Shown: piece by piece, positions 8,129 through 16,823 of the stretch | Layout of the letters: each line of letters opens with the position of its first letter | How positions within the stretch are numbered: position 1 is the first letter of the stretch | Source of the DNA: Tautonia plasticadhaerens | Lineage (GTDB): Bacteria > Planctomycetota > Planctomycetia > Isosphaerales > Isosphaeraceae | DNA length: 64,000 nucleotides | Direction of reading: 5' to 3' | NCBI RefSeq assembly: GCF_007752535.1 | Contig: NZ_CP036426.1 | Location: 7,626,001-7,690,000 of the forward strand | Position numbers and translations under genes: made by a program | Notes under the pieces: model-generated | Database searches by the model: none | Told to the model about the DNA's origin: nothing | The model's input: the letters and a program-made list of their open reading frames with translations, nothing else

Positions 8129-8355
8129 GCACCGCCCCCCCCGAAGCCCCGCCACCTTCCCCCGATCGGCCGATCGGCACCCCCTCCCGACGCCGTCGGT
8201 TCGCCCTCGCCCTGTCCGTCTTCGGCCTCTGGGTCGCCTGCCTCGCCTTCCTCGCCTTCCGGGCCGAGCCCCCCGACCCCCTCCCCGGCGCCAACCCGGG
8301 TGACGAACTCCCCGCCCCTGTCCCCGACGACTCCGACGCCGACCCGGGCCCATGA
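8125..8355 (+). CDS. Small single-pass membrane protein
   Basis: A 76-aa protein: a Pro-rich basic N-terminus, one transmembrane helix at about residues 26-45 (FALALSVFGLWVACLAFLAF) and an acidic Pro/Asp-rich tail. It overlaps both neighbours by ATGA, so it is clearly cotranslated with the Minf_1886-type and methyltransferase genes. No family is recognised. Its size and topology suggest a membrane tether or accessory factor for one of them. Confidence 0.7.
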   Translation: MSTAPPEAPPPSPDRPIGTPSRRRRFALALSVFGLWVACLAFLAFRAEPPDPLPGANPGDELPAPVPDDSDADPGP

Positions 8356-9089
8356 CGGCCGACGCCCGGCGCCGGTGGCTCGTCCCCCCCCGGCGGTCTG
8401 ACCCGGAGCTGATGGACGCCCCCGGCCTCCCCGAGCGCGAGGTGGCCGACGCCTACGCCGTGCTCCGCCGCGTCAATCGCCACCTCGGCAACAACCTCGT
8501 CATCGACCGGGAGGTCTCCCGGTTCCTGAACGAGGACCGCCCCGGCCCGGGGGCGACCACGCTCGACGTCGGCTCCGGCTCCGGGGACATCCCCCGCCGG
8601 ATTTCCCGGCTGATGGCGAGGAGGGGCATCGAACGCCCCCTCATCCTCGCCCTTGACCGGGATCCGACCGCGACCTCCCTGGCGGGTTCGGGCCCGAGAG
8701 CCCCGGTCGTCGTCCGGGGAGACGCCCTGAGGCTCCCCCTGCCCGACCGATCGATCGACCTCGTCTCGGCCGTCAAGTTCGCCCACCACTTCGAGGGCCC
8801 GGGGCTCTCCCTGCTGATCGCCGAGATGGCCCGGGTCGCCCGACGCCGGGTGATCGTCCTCGACATCCGACGCCACTGGCTCGCCTACTGGGGCTTCGTC
8901 GCCTGGAGCCGGACCTTCACCCGCAACCGACTCGTCCGATACGACGGCCCCCTTTCGGTCCTCCGAGGCTTCACCGACGAGGAACTCGCCGAGGTCGCCG
9001 CCCCGATTCCCGACTTCCAGTGGACCGTCCGCCGCGATCCGGGCTACCAGATCGCCCTGATCGGCCGTCGGGGCGCGGATCGGGCCTGA
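8352..9089 (+). CDS. Class I SAM-dependent methyltransferase
   Basis: A 245-aa methyltransferase. The SAM-binding motif I is TLDVGSGSGDIPRRISRL (about residues 72-89), the acidic motif II LILALDRDPTA and motif IV DLVSAVKFAHHFEG follow, and the C-terminal half has a hydrophobic aromatic patch (HWLAYWGFVAWSRTF) that could bind a lipid or quinone-like substrate. Members of this kind often sit with a FAD-dependent geranylgeranyl-reductase-like enzyme in planctomycetes; one is present at 10147-11367 on the other strand. Last gene of the three-gene unit, started by an ATGA overlap. Confidence 0.8.
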   Translation: MTADARRRWLVPPRRSDPELMDAPGLPEREVADAYAVLRRVNRHLGNNLVIDREVSRFLNEDRPGPGATTLDVGSGSGDIPRRISRLMARRGIERPLILALDRDPTATSLAGSGPRAPVVVRGDALRLPLPDRSIDLVSAVKFAHHFEGPGLSLLIAEMARVARRRVIVLDIRRHWLAYWGFVAWSRTFTRNRLVRYDGPLSVLRGFTDEELAEVAAPIPDFQWTVRRDPGYQIALIGRRGADRA

Positions 9090-9285
9090 CCGGGGCCGGG
9101 CTCTCGGATCGGACGAGTCGATGGACGGCGGCGATCAGAGGTTCTCCTCCCGTTCCCGGGCCGGGACGAATGGCCCCGGGCCAGGACTGCACGTTCGAGG
9201 ACCCGCCGCCCGCCGACCCCCCTCAGAACAAGGCCGGTGGCGTCTGTGGAGATGAGCCCGAGTCCAGCGGTGGTCATCACGCCGA

Positions 9286-9941
9286 TCAGTCCCGAGACTC
9301 TCCTCGCACGCGCACGAGGATGTCGTCCCGCCCCGGACCGACCTCGGCCTCGACGACCGAGTCTGACGTGCCATTCCGGGCAATCGTAATCCTGAGCAAG
9401 CCGGGAGGGAGCCCGCCGAGGATGGAAATGCCCTGTCGGTCGGTCGTGGTCTCCACCAGGAGATCAGGCTCATCGTAGTAGACACGGAATCCGACGCACG
9501 GACGGTCGTCCTCGTCCACCGCCCGGCCGGTCAGCGACCGCTCTTCCCCGGGGGGAGGGGCGTCCAGGTCGGCCTCGTAGCGGTATTGGGCGATTTCGAC
9601 CGGCTTCTGACCGGCCCAGGGGAATTCACCGACTTCGAGACGAACTGGCCCGGGTTCTTCCTCATCCGGGACGATCAGCTCCTGACTGTTCTGGCCTTTC
9701 ATGCCGACGTTCCCCGTCGGATCGAACCGGCCCTCATCGCCAGGATCAGGAAGGTGGCCTGATAGACATCTCCGGCGTCGTGCTCGTCCCCGAGGACCGA
9801 CCGGCAGACCCTCAGGACCATCGGCCCGTGCCTCTGGACGAGGGCCTCGAACGCCGACTCGTCCCCCCGGTCGACGAACCGCTCCAGCAGGGCCCCGTCC
9901 GACAGCCCCCCGAACGTCCCCGACCGGAAGAGGTCCCGCAA
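9286..9941 (-). pseudogene. Decayed ECF sigma factor with Ig-like C-terminal domain
   Basis: Two fragments in different frames. Upstream (about 9699-9941) is a sigma region 2 N-terminus: GGLSDGALLERFVDRGDESA, FEALVQRHGPMVLRVCRSVL, DEHDAGDVYQATFLILAMRA, stopping just after GSIRRGTSA. Downstream (about 9286-9700, other frame) is a carboxypeptidase-regulatory-like Ig domain: SLTGRAVDEDDRPCVGFRVY, then TTTDRQGISILGGLPPGLLR. Planctomycete ECF factors often carry such C-terminal extracytoplasmic domains after a membrane helix. Here sigma regions 3-4 and the helix are missing, consistent with an internal deletion plus frame change. The first codon is uncertain (TTG at 9941, or further upstream). Confidence 0.7.
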
Positions 9942-10146
9942 CGGCTTCGCGGCCGATCCCGAAACCTGGCCCGCACGGCAAGCCCTCCCGATCGCCCCGG
10001 CCTCCCTCCTTCGACTCGTCCAGGAGTGCCGTCCCGCCCCCCGGGGCGCTCAACATTTCTCCGGGGGTCGAGGCCCTGTCCCCTCCGGCGGCGTCGAGCA
10101 GCCGAGGCCCGGATCGGTCTGACGCCTGGAATCCCCTTCGAGTCGA

Positions 10147-11367
10147 TCAGCACGACAGCCGGGCCGGATCCCTCGTGCAGGAGAAGCCGAGCGAGAGCAG
10201 GTCGTCTCCCCATCGGCCGAGCAGCGAGGCGAGGTCGACCAGCGACGGCCGGACGAGGGCATGATGGAACGCCCGGCAGAGGAGGACCCGGCGATCGAAC
10301 CGGGAGTGCCAGGCGCGGATCGCCTCCCGGACCAGCCCGGGATCGGCCCCCTCCCGGGCGATCGCCCGGAGCACGAAGGGGGCGAGCACCTCAGAGCCGA
10401 GCAGGGCCATGGTCAGGCCCTGGCCGCCGAGCGGGTCGACCGTCCCCCGGGCGTCCCCCGCGTAGAAGATGCCGGGGAGCCGGGGGGACGCAACCTCGAC
10501 CCGGACGCCGGCCACCGTCTTCCAGGGCCCGAGCGGCTCGGAGGCGCGCCAGAGGGCCGAGAGGGTCGGATTGCCGGGGAAGACGGCCCCGGCCAAGGCG
10601 TCGAGGTCGCCTCGATGGCGGCGGGAGAGGCGTTCGGGGAGCAGGCCGCAGAGGTTCGTCCTCCCGCCCTCGACCCGGCAGGCACCGACGTAGCCGCCGG
10701 GCAGGAGGTGCAGGCCGACGGTCGAGGCGGGCTCGTCGGCCGAGTCGTCCGGGACGATCAGGTGTCGCTTCAGGCCGAAGAGCCGGGGGCGGAGGCCGGG
10801 GACGCTCCGAGGCCGGGAGGTGCCGGTGCGGCGGGTCAGGCTGGAGTTCCGGCCGTCGGCCGCGACGACCACCGTCGACCGGATCGAGACGGGGGCACCG
10901 CCCTCGCCCCGGCCCGAGATGCCGACGACCCGGCCGGCCGCGACGATCGGCCCCGAGATCCGGGTCCCCTCGAAGGCGAGGACGCCCCGGGCCCGGGCGG
11001 CGTCGAGCAGGATGGCGTCGAGCGCCGACCGGCTCAGCCCGAGGCCGGTGCGGCCGTCGGGGCCGGCGACCTCGGCCTCCAGGGACCTGCCCCTCGGGGT
11101 CGTGAGCCGGACGAGGCGGATCGGCCTCCCCCCCGAGCGGGCGACCTCGGCCCCGAGCCCGAGCCGCCCCAGGGCCTCGACCCCTTCCGGGCTGAGGTAC
11201 TCGCCGCAGAGCTTGTCCCGGGGGAACCGGCCGGCGTCGATCAGCGCCACCCGGGCCCCGGCCGAGGCCAGCCGGATCGCCAGCGCCGAGCCGGACGGCC
11301 CGGCGCCGACGACGGCGGCGTCGAACGGGCGGTCGTCGTGGTCGAGGTCGGGGGGATCGGGGGTCAT
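10147..11367 (-). CDS. FAD-dependent oxidoreductase, geranylgeranyl reductase-like
   Basis: A 406-aa flavoprotein. The dinucleotide-binding motif is AAVVGAGPSGSALAIRLA (about residues 16-33), followed by the FAD ribose acidic residue in VALIDAGRFPRDKLCGEYLS, where the DKLCGE motif is diagnostic for the geranylgeranyl reductase / RebC-like group. The second FAD motif is YAGDARGTVDPLGGQGLTMA near residue 295. It likely reduces or hydroxylates a lipid or aromatic substrate; with the convergent methyltransferase and ketosynthase nearby it could belong to a small lipid/quinone pathway (inference). The start at 11367 (MTPDPPDL) was chosen because upstream frame is low complexity. Confidence 0.85.
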   Translation of the reverse strand: MTPDPPDLDHDDRPFDAAVVGAGPSGSALAIRLASAGARVALIDAGRFPRDKLCGEYLSPEGVEALGRLGLGAEVARSGGRPIRLVRLTTPRGRSLEAEVAGPDGRTGLGLSRSALDAILLDAARARGVLAFEGTRISGPIVAAGRVVGISGRGEGGAPVSIRSTVVVAADGRNSSLTRRTGTSRPRSVPGLRPRLFGLKRHLIVPDDSADEPASTVGLHLLPGGYVGACRVEGGRTNLCGLLPERLSRRHRGDLDALAGAVFPGNPTLSALWRASEPLGPWKTVAGVRVEVASPRLPGIFYAGDARGTVDPLGGQGLTMALLGSEVLAPFVLRAIAREGADPGLVREAIRAWHSRFDRRVLLCRAFHHALVRPSLVDLASLLGRWGDDLLSLGFSCTRDPARLSC

Positions 11368-11579
11368 CGGCGTCGCTCCGGTTCGAGGGTCGGTGTAGCC
11401 GCCCGGCCGCCTTGCCGCAAGGGGAGGGCCCGAGGGGCGCCGAAATTGCAGCCGATCGGTCTCGCCGGCCGTCCTCCCGACGGGCCTCGCATGCCCCGGC
11501 CGGAGTCGAGACGCCAAGGCGGTCGCATCGCCCCGCGATCGGGCCGCCCCCGCCACCCGAACCACCAGGAGATGATCGC

Positions 11580-12425
11580 ATGTTCTACCGGGTCAAGGAG
11601 CTGCAGTACAACGCCAAGCCGGAGAAGCCCGACGCCCTGTTCGCCCGCAAGCTGCAGGAGGTCCTCGGCGGCCAGTGGGGGGAGATGTCGGTGGCGATGG
11701 GGTACCTGTTCCAGGGCTGGAACTGCAAGGCCCCGGGCAAGTATCGCGACATGATCATGGACATCGGCACCGAGGAGCTGGCGCATGTGGAGATGCTGGC
11801 CACGATGATCGCCCGTCTCCTGGAGAACGCGCCGCTGAGCATGCAGGAGGCGGCCGTCGAGCAACACCCGGCGATCGCGGCGGTGATGGGGGGGATGAAC
11901 CCGCAGCACGCCATCGTCACCGGCCTGGGCGCGGCCCCCCAGAACAGCGTCGGCATGCCGTGGACGGCCGCCTACATCACCGCCAGCGGCAACCTGCTGG
12001 CCGACTTCCGCTTCAACGTCACCGCCGAGAGCATGGGCCGGCTCCAGGTCAGCCGCCTCTACAACCTGACCGACGACCCGGGCGTCCGGGACATGCTCTC
12101 CTTCTTGATCGCCCGGGACACGATGCACCAGAACCAGTGGCTCGCGGCCATCGAGGAGCTGGAGGCCGACGGCCTGGAGGAGACCCCCTGCCCGTCCGGG
12201 TTCCCGATGGACCTGGAGAAGCAGGAGGTGTCCTACCAGTTCTGGTCCTGCTCCGAGGGCAGCCAGGCCAAGGAAGGGCGTTGGGCCCAGGGCGAGGCGC
12301 CCGACGGCAAGGGCCGCTTCTCCTTCCTCGACTACCCGGCCAAGCCGATGGGGCCGGAGATCCAGGTCCCGCCGCCGAAGCCCGACGGCCGCGTCTTCAA
12401 CACCGGGGAGGGCAAGGTCCTCTGA
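11580..12425 (+). CDS. Manganese catalase
   Basis: A 281-aa non-heme di-manganese catalase that disproportionates hydrogen peroxide. Ferritin-like ligands are visible: Glu in KLQEVLGGQWGEMSVAM, Glu and His in DIGTEELAHVEMLATMIA, Glu in FNVTAESMGRLQVSRLYN and the later Glu/His region TMHQNQWLAAIEELE. The C-terminal extension (FPMDLEKQEVSYQFW, then GRFSFLDYPAKPMGPEIQVP) matches the family. Start ATG 11580 with AGGAG upstream. It stands alone between the divergent FAD enzyme and a convergent J-domain gene. Confidence 0.93.
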   Translation: MFYRVKELQYNAKPEKPDALFARKLQEVLGGQWGEMSVAMGYLFQGWNCKAPGKYRDMIMDIGTEELAHVEMLATMIARLLENAPLSMQEAAVEQHPAIAAVMGGMNPQHAIVTGLGAAPQNSVGMPWTAAYITASGNLLADFRFNVTAESMGRLQVSRLYNLTDDPGVRDMLSFLIARDTMHQNQWLAAIEELEADGLEETPCPSGFPMDLEKQEVSYQFWSCSEGSQAKEGRWAQGEAPDGKGRFSFLDYPAKPMGPEIQVPPPKPDGRVFNTGEGKVL

Positions 12426-12437
12426 GGGACCCCAACC

Positions 12438-12461
12438 GGGGCCGGGGGCGTCCCCGGCCCC
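12438..12461. terminator. Bidirectional terminator between catalase and J-domain gene
   Basis: A perfect 10-bp inverted repeat GGGGCCGGGG / CCCCGGCCCC with a 4-nt loop, 13 nt after the catalase stop and just before the convergent gene's stop at 12469. Confidence 0.6.
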
Positions 12462-12468
12462 CGACCGA

Positions 12469-13167
12469 TCAAGCGGTGTCCCTCGGGATGATCACCTCCC
12501 GGATCCGCTGGCTGACCCCCAGGCCCAGGCCCTTGAGCGCCTGCCGGAGGCGGTTGAAGGCGTCGTAGCTCTCCTGGGCCGACGGGTAGCTCAGCCAGCC
12601 CCGGAAGGCGGACGGCCCGTCGTCCTGCGCACTGCTCGTGGGCCGGGTCTGCTTGAGCGCGAGGCCGAAGGCCTCCACCACCCGGGGGAGGACGCCGGCG
12701 GGGTCCGGGCCCGGGGGGGCGTCGGCGGCGACGGCCGGCGGCCAGCTCACGTTCAGGGTGCAGCTCAGGTTGCGCTTCGAGGCCGGGATCGCGATCACCT
12801 CGTAGGGGTTCTCCAGCTCGACCCGGAGCAGCAGCAGCTCCACGTCGACCAGCAGGATCGGGTGGTCGACCCGGTCCCGGACCCCCGACCGGACCGACGC
12901 CCCCTCGTCCTCCGGGGTCTTCGGCACCACCGGGTTGACCGGGGCGGCGGGGTGCTCGCCCGACTCGACCGCGAACCGGCCGGCGACCCGGGCCCGGCTG
13001 AGCAGTTCGTACGACCGGGCGACCACCCGGAAGGCCCATTCGTCGCCGCCGACGTCGGGGTGGTACTTCTTGCTCCGGGACCGGTAGGCGTCCCGGATCT
13101 GCTCCAGGGTGGCGTCCCGGGGCACGCCGAGCACCTGGGACGGGTCGATCTCGACGGTGTAGTTCAT
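12469..13167 (-). CDS. J-domain (DnaJ-like) protein
   Basis: A 232-aa protein with an N-terminal J domain at about residues 8-58: VLGVPRDATLEQIRDAYRSR, the diagnostic HPD in KKYHPDVGGDEWAFRVV, and helix 4 ARSYELLSRARVAGRF. The J domain stimulates Hsp70 ATPase. There is no Gly/Phe region or zinc finger, so it is a class C J protein. The C-terminal 120 residues (NPYEVIAIPASKRNLSCTLN, later RGWLSYPSAQESYDAFNRLR) are unknown and may be the client- or partner-binding part. Start ATG 13167. Confidence 0.87.
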   Translation of the reverse strand: MNYTVEIDPSQVLGVPRDATLEQIRDAYRSRSKKYHPDVGGDEWAFRVVARSYELLSRARVAGRFAVESGEHPAAPVNPVVPKTPEDEGASVRSGVRDRVDHPILLVDVELLLLRVELENPYEVIAIPASKRNLSCTLNVSWPPAVAADAPPGPDPAGVLPRVVEAFGLALKQTRPTSSAQDDGPSAFRGWLSYPSAQESYDAFNRLRQALKGLGLGVSQRIREVIIPRDTA

Positions 13168-13326
13168 GGGGGTCTTCGGCGGGCCGGGGGTCGGGGCGGG
13201 CGGGCGGCCGCCCTCGTCAGCGTTCCAGTCTAGGGCAGGTCGGGCCGATCGGGGAGCCCGGACCGGCCGCCCTCCCCCGGGGCGTGACGGGAATCAACAC
13301 GGCCGAGGGGCGGGAAGTCATATCGA

Positions 13327-16131
13327 CTAAATAACACATGATCGATCACCCACGACACCCTCCCCCCCGGCCGGCGCCTCCGGCGGGGGCAGCCCGAGTG
13401 CCCGCTCCACCTGCTCGACGGCCAGGGCCAGCCGGCCGATCAGGCGGCAGTGCAGGGTCAGGATCCGGTCGATCGCCTCCCCGGAGGCCTCGTAGAGCGG
13501 CACCACCTCGTCCCTGCCGGGGATCGAGGCCGGCAGGGCGAACCTCGAGAGGCCGACGGTGCCGTCGCCGTGGTGGAACGGGTAGGGGATCGCGTCCCCG
13601 AGGCGGCCCCGCAGCTCGACGAGCCGGTCGTGCAGGCGGGCGGCGAGCCGGAGCACGCCGTTGACGTAGGCCTGGTTCTCGTCGTTCCCCTTGAGTAGGC
13701 CGAGGGCCCGCTCCAGCGCCCCCCGGGCCGAGATCACCGCGACCAGCGCCGGCAGGACCCGGCCGGCGACGTGCGCCCCCGCCGGGTAGAGCCCCCGGGC
13801 CTCTCGCCTCCAGGAGTCGGCATCGGGGACCCTCGCCGACATCGCCCCCGACTCCAGGAGGGACAGCCCGGCCATCAGCCGGCAGGCGACCTGCTCCTCG
13901 AACGGCTCGAAGTGGGGGGAGAGGCGCAGCAGGTACGAGTCCAGCTCCTGGCGGGCCGCCTCGGCCTCCTCCAGCCTCGCCTTGCCGAGGCCGAAGTCGG
14001 CGGCCTTGACCCCCTTGAACCCGGCCTTGAGGAGGTCGGCGGCGGCCTCGACGCCGACGAGGCGGGCGAGCGCCTCGCGTCGCCTCGTCAGGGCCTCGGC
14101 GTACCGGGCCCTCGACGCGACCAGGGCCTTGCGGGCCCGGGCCAGCTCCTTCGCGGCGAGATTCGGGTCGTTCGGGGCGGTCGGCGGCACGGCGGGCAGC
14201 GGCAGGGGCCGGGAGGGTTCGAAGGCGGCGAGGTAGAATCGGTCGAGCCCGAGGTGCCCCTCGGCCACCGCCTCCTGGTCCCGGACGATCTCCGAGACGG
14301 GGGTCAGGGCCTCGGGCCGGACGGCCTGGCCGAGCGCCTGGCGGTAGTAGTTCAGGGTGGCGGCCCGGGAGAGGCCGTCGAAGTCCCGGAAGAGGTCGGT
14401 GGCCGGGCCGTCAAGGCCGAAGAGCCCGTCGGGGCCTTCGAGCCGGGCGTTGGCGATGCGATCGGTGTCGCTGGGGTGGGTGTCGAAGAGGCCGGTGCGG
14501 CGCGAGTCGACGGCCCCCATCAGGGCGGTCCGGACCTCGTCGGGGATCTGGGCGACGTTGGCGAGGACCAGCCGGGTCAGGTCGTCGGCCAGCCGATTCT
14601 CGGTCCAGCAGGTGGCGAGATCCGCGTGGGCCCCCCGGGAGGCGAGGCCCAGGACGGCCAGTCGTCGGCAGGTGGACTCGAACACGTCGGACCCGACCAT
14701 CCGGGCCTCGTAGCGATCGGCGTCGTACTCCATCTGCCGCATCATGAAGCAGCTGATCCCGTGGCCGACCATCATCAGGGCCCAGAGGAGCTTGCGGACC
14801 AGCCAGATGGCCAGCTTCACCAGCAGGCCGACGGCCGTCAGGGCGTTGCCGGCGCGGACGAGGCCGTCGAGGTTGGCGTCCCAGTCGTCGCGCTCGTATA
14901 CCAGGCGGGCGAACCAGGCGTTGATGGCCCGGATGACGTTGGTGAGCCTCATCCCGGCCCCCTGGGAGAAGTGGCCGAACTCGTGGGCGAGCACCCCGGC
15001 GAACTGCCTCAGGTCCAGCCCGGCGACCAGCGGCAGGCCGATCGTCAGCGTCAGCTCCGAGTTCCAGACCGAGAGCGGCCCCTTCACGAAGCCGGCCGAG
15101 GCGTTCACGTCGCAATCCACCACCACCCGAGACGGCGTCGGCGCCCCGACCGACCGGCAGATGCCGTCGATGAAGGCGAAGACCAGGGGCTCCGCCTGGG
15201 GGTTCAGCGCCCGGGTCTTCCCCCGCCTCGCCGGCCGGGCGAACAGGGGCTTGAGCAGGAACAGCACCAGCGTCCCCCCGGCGGCGATCGGCGCCAAATA
15301 GAGGAACACGGCCACCTTCATGCTGCCGCTCGACCCGCCTGCTTTTTGGAGCGGCACATGACCATGCGTGGCGTAGTAGAACGTGGCGAAGGCGGCCAGG
15401 GCGATGGTCGCCAGGTAGATCATCGGCAGCGTCAACATGGCCGCGGCGACCACCAGCAGCCCGAGCCGGTAGACCAGGGTGGGCCGGACCGGCTCGATCT
15501 CGCCCCGGAAGGCGGCCAGGATCTGGGCGGGGGTGCGAGACGGCCTCGTCCGGGCGCCGGCCCGTTCGGCGACCTCGGCCAGCGACGGCCTCCCCGCGAC
15601 GGACGGGGCGACCGTCGCGGCGGCCCGGCGCCCGACGGCCCGGGCGGGGGCGTATCGGGGGGCCACCTCCTCGGCCAGGGCGTACCCACCCACTTCATCC
15701 TCGGCCTCGGCCTCGGCCCCGGCGGCCGGGCCCGGCCGCCGGGGGTCCCCGGCCTCGGGCTCGTCGTCCTCCACCAGGAGGATCTCGACGTCGTCCTCCG
15801 TGATCGGGGGAAAGGACCCGGCCGGGGGGAGCGGGGCGTATCGGGCCGTCGGCCGGTCCGCCCCCCTCGGGACGACGGCCGGGGGTGGGGACGGGGGGAC
15901 GGGGCCGGCGCGAGGGGCCGGGGGCCGGGCCATCGGCCGGGTGCCCGCCCCCCGGGCGATGGCCCCGTGGCCCGGGCCCGCGTCCGGGGCCGATGGGGGG
16001 GCGGGCGACGCCACCGGGAGGGGGACCGCGAGGCCCGCCTTGCACTTCGGGCACTCGACGACCTTGCCGCCGAGGTGGTCCTTCACGCGGGCGGCGAAGC
16101 CGCAGTCGACGCACGAGATCGCGATCGGCAT
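13327..16131 (-). CDS. Membrane M48 metalloprotease with zinc-ribbon N-terminus
   Basis: A 934-aa protein. Residues 7-30 form a zinc ribbon (CVDC ... CPKC; C7, C10, C27, C30) followed by about 200 residues of Pro/Ala linker with an acidic patch (DDVEILLVEDDEPEAG). Transmembrane helices lie near 235-275, 300-325 and 420-465. The M48 site is H383-E384-F385-G386-H387 (GVLAHEFGHFSQG) with the third ligand Glu468 in QMEYDADRYEA. The last 300 residues are helical and unknown. M48 enzymes act in membrane protein quality control (HtpX/Ste24 group). The ribbon at the N-terminus and the long helical tail make it about three times the HtpX length. The start MPIAIS at 16131 begins the ribbon; upstream frame is not convincing. 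Confidence 0.85.
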   Translation of the reverse strand: MPIAISCVDCGFAARVKDHLGGKVVECPKCKAGLAVPLPVASPAPPSAPDAGPGHGAIARGAGTRPMARPPAPRAGPVPPSPPPAVVPRGADRPTARYAPLPPAGSFPPITEDDVEILLVEDDEPEAGDPRRPGPAAGAEAEAEDEVGGYALAEEVAPRYAPARAVGRRAAATVAPSVAGRPSLAEVAERAGARTRPSRTPAQILAAFRGEIEPVRPTLVYRLGLLVVAAAMLTLPMIYLATIALAAFATFYYATHGHVPLQKAGGSSGSMKVAVFLYLAPIAAGGTLVLFLLKPLFARPARRGKTRALNPQAEPLVFAFIDGICRSVGAPTPSRVVVDCDVNASAGFVKGPLSVWNSELTLTIGLPLVAGLDLRQFAGVLAHEFGHFSQGAGMRLTNVIRAINAWFARLVYERDDWDANLDGLVRAGNALTAVGLLVKLAIWLVRKLLWALMMVGHGISCFMMRQMEYDADRYEARMVGSDVFESTCRRLAVLGLASRGAHADLATCWTENRLADDLTRLVLANVAQIPDEVRTALMGAVDSRRTGLFDTHPSDTDRIANARLEGPDGLFGLDGPATDLFRDFDGLSRAATLNYYRQALGQAVRPEALTPVSEIVRDQEAVAEGHLGLDRFYLAAFEPSRPLPLPAVPPTAPNDPNLAAKELARARKALVASRARYAEALTRRREALARLVGVEAAADLLKAGFKGVKAADFGLGKARLEEAEAARQELDSYLLRLSPHFEPFEEQVACRLMAGLSLLESGAMSARVPDADSWRREARGLYPAGAHVAGRVLPALVAVISARGALERALGLLKGNDENQAYVNGVLRLAARLHDRLVELRGRLGDAIPYPFHHGDGTVGLSRFALPASIPGRDEVVPLYEASGEAIDRILTLHCRLIGRLALAVEQVERALGLPPPEAPAGGEGVVGDRSCVI

Positions 16132-16276
16132 GGCGGACACCCTTCGGGGCGGAGCCGGTCCGTCTTGCTGGCGACGTGACCACGCCAGGAAACCCGATCG
16201 CGCCGCCGATTGCAAGGGTGTTTGATCGGCCCTGGTGATCGGGGGAAACGGCTGGTCGCGGCGCCCCCGCCCCTGG

Positions 16277-16282
16277 TACGAT
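16277..16282 (+). promoter_or_regulatory. TACGAT -10-like box upstream of 16425 gene
   Basis: TACGAT preceded by GG, 143 nt before the ATG at 16425. The -35 region is weak. It belongs to a set of TANNAT boxes seen before several genes here. Confidence 0.3.
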
Positions 16283-16424
16283 GTTCCCCTTGCCCGCCCC
16301 GTCGGGGCCGCCCCCGATCCGCCCCGGATCGGCCGGCCTCGCCCGGGGCGTCGCCCATCGACCCGAGACCCACCACCCCGAGCACGCCCCGGCCGCCATC
16401 GAGCCGGACGAGGAGGCCCCCGCG

Positions 16425-16700
16425 ATGGAGACGTTCGACCCGAAGATCCTCCGCAAGCTGTTCCGCCATTCCCCCCGGGTCAACACCCTGTTCGACCAGA
16501 CCCGGGCCGCGCTCCGGGCCGAACGCGTCGCCAACCCCCCCGGCCCCGGCAACCTCCGCGACCTGAAGGCCCAGGCCGACAAGGACGCGATGCACCAGAC
16601 CTACCAGACGGTCTCCTCCGACTCGGCCTACGCCAGGGACGCCGCGCAGTACAACGTGCTCTTCAAGAAGGACCACGGCGACGTCGCCGTCCGCCCCTGA
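16425..16700 (+). CDS. Conserved-looking 91-aa hypothetical protein
   Basis: A 91-aa protein with a basic helical N-terminus (METFDPKILRKLFRHSPRVN, then LFDQTRAALRAERV) and a C-terminal half containing LRDLKAQADKDAMHQTYQTV. The ATG at 16425 has a GAGGAGG ribosome binding site 9 nt upstream, so an earlier in-frame ATG at 16281 is not favoured. Sequence character and codon use look genuine. Not recognised; no membrane segment or cofactor motif is seen. Confidence 0.6.
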   Translation: METFDPKILRKLFRHSPRVNTLFDQTRAALRAERVANPPGPGNLRDLKAQADKDAMHQTYQTVSSDSAYARDAAQYNVLFKKDHGDVAVRP

Positions 16701-16823
16701 CTCGATCCCGGGCCCCTGCTCCGCTCCGGTCCCGGTCCCTCCCCATCCTGCCCGGTCGTCCGGGGATCGCCCCCCGATCCCCGGACGGCCATCTAGGCCC
16801 CGGAATCCGCCGCCAACCGGCCC

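Noticed and set aside
13771-16179. About 800-codon plus-strand frame opposite the M48 protease
   Set aside because: Antisense shadow; the HEFGH site, zinc ribbon and TM helices are on the minus strand.
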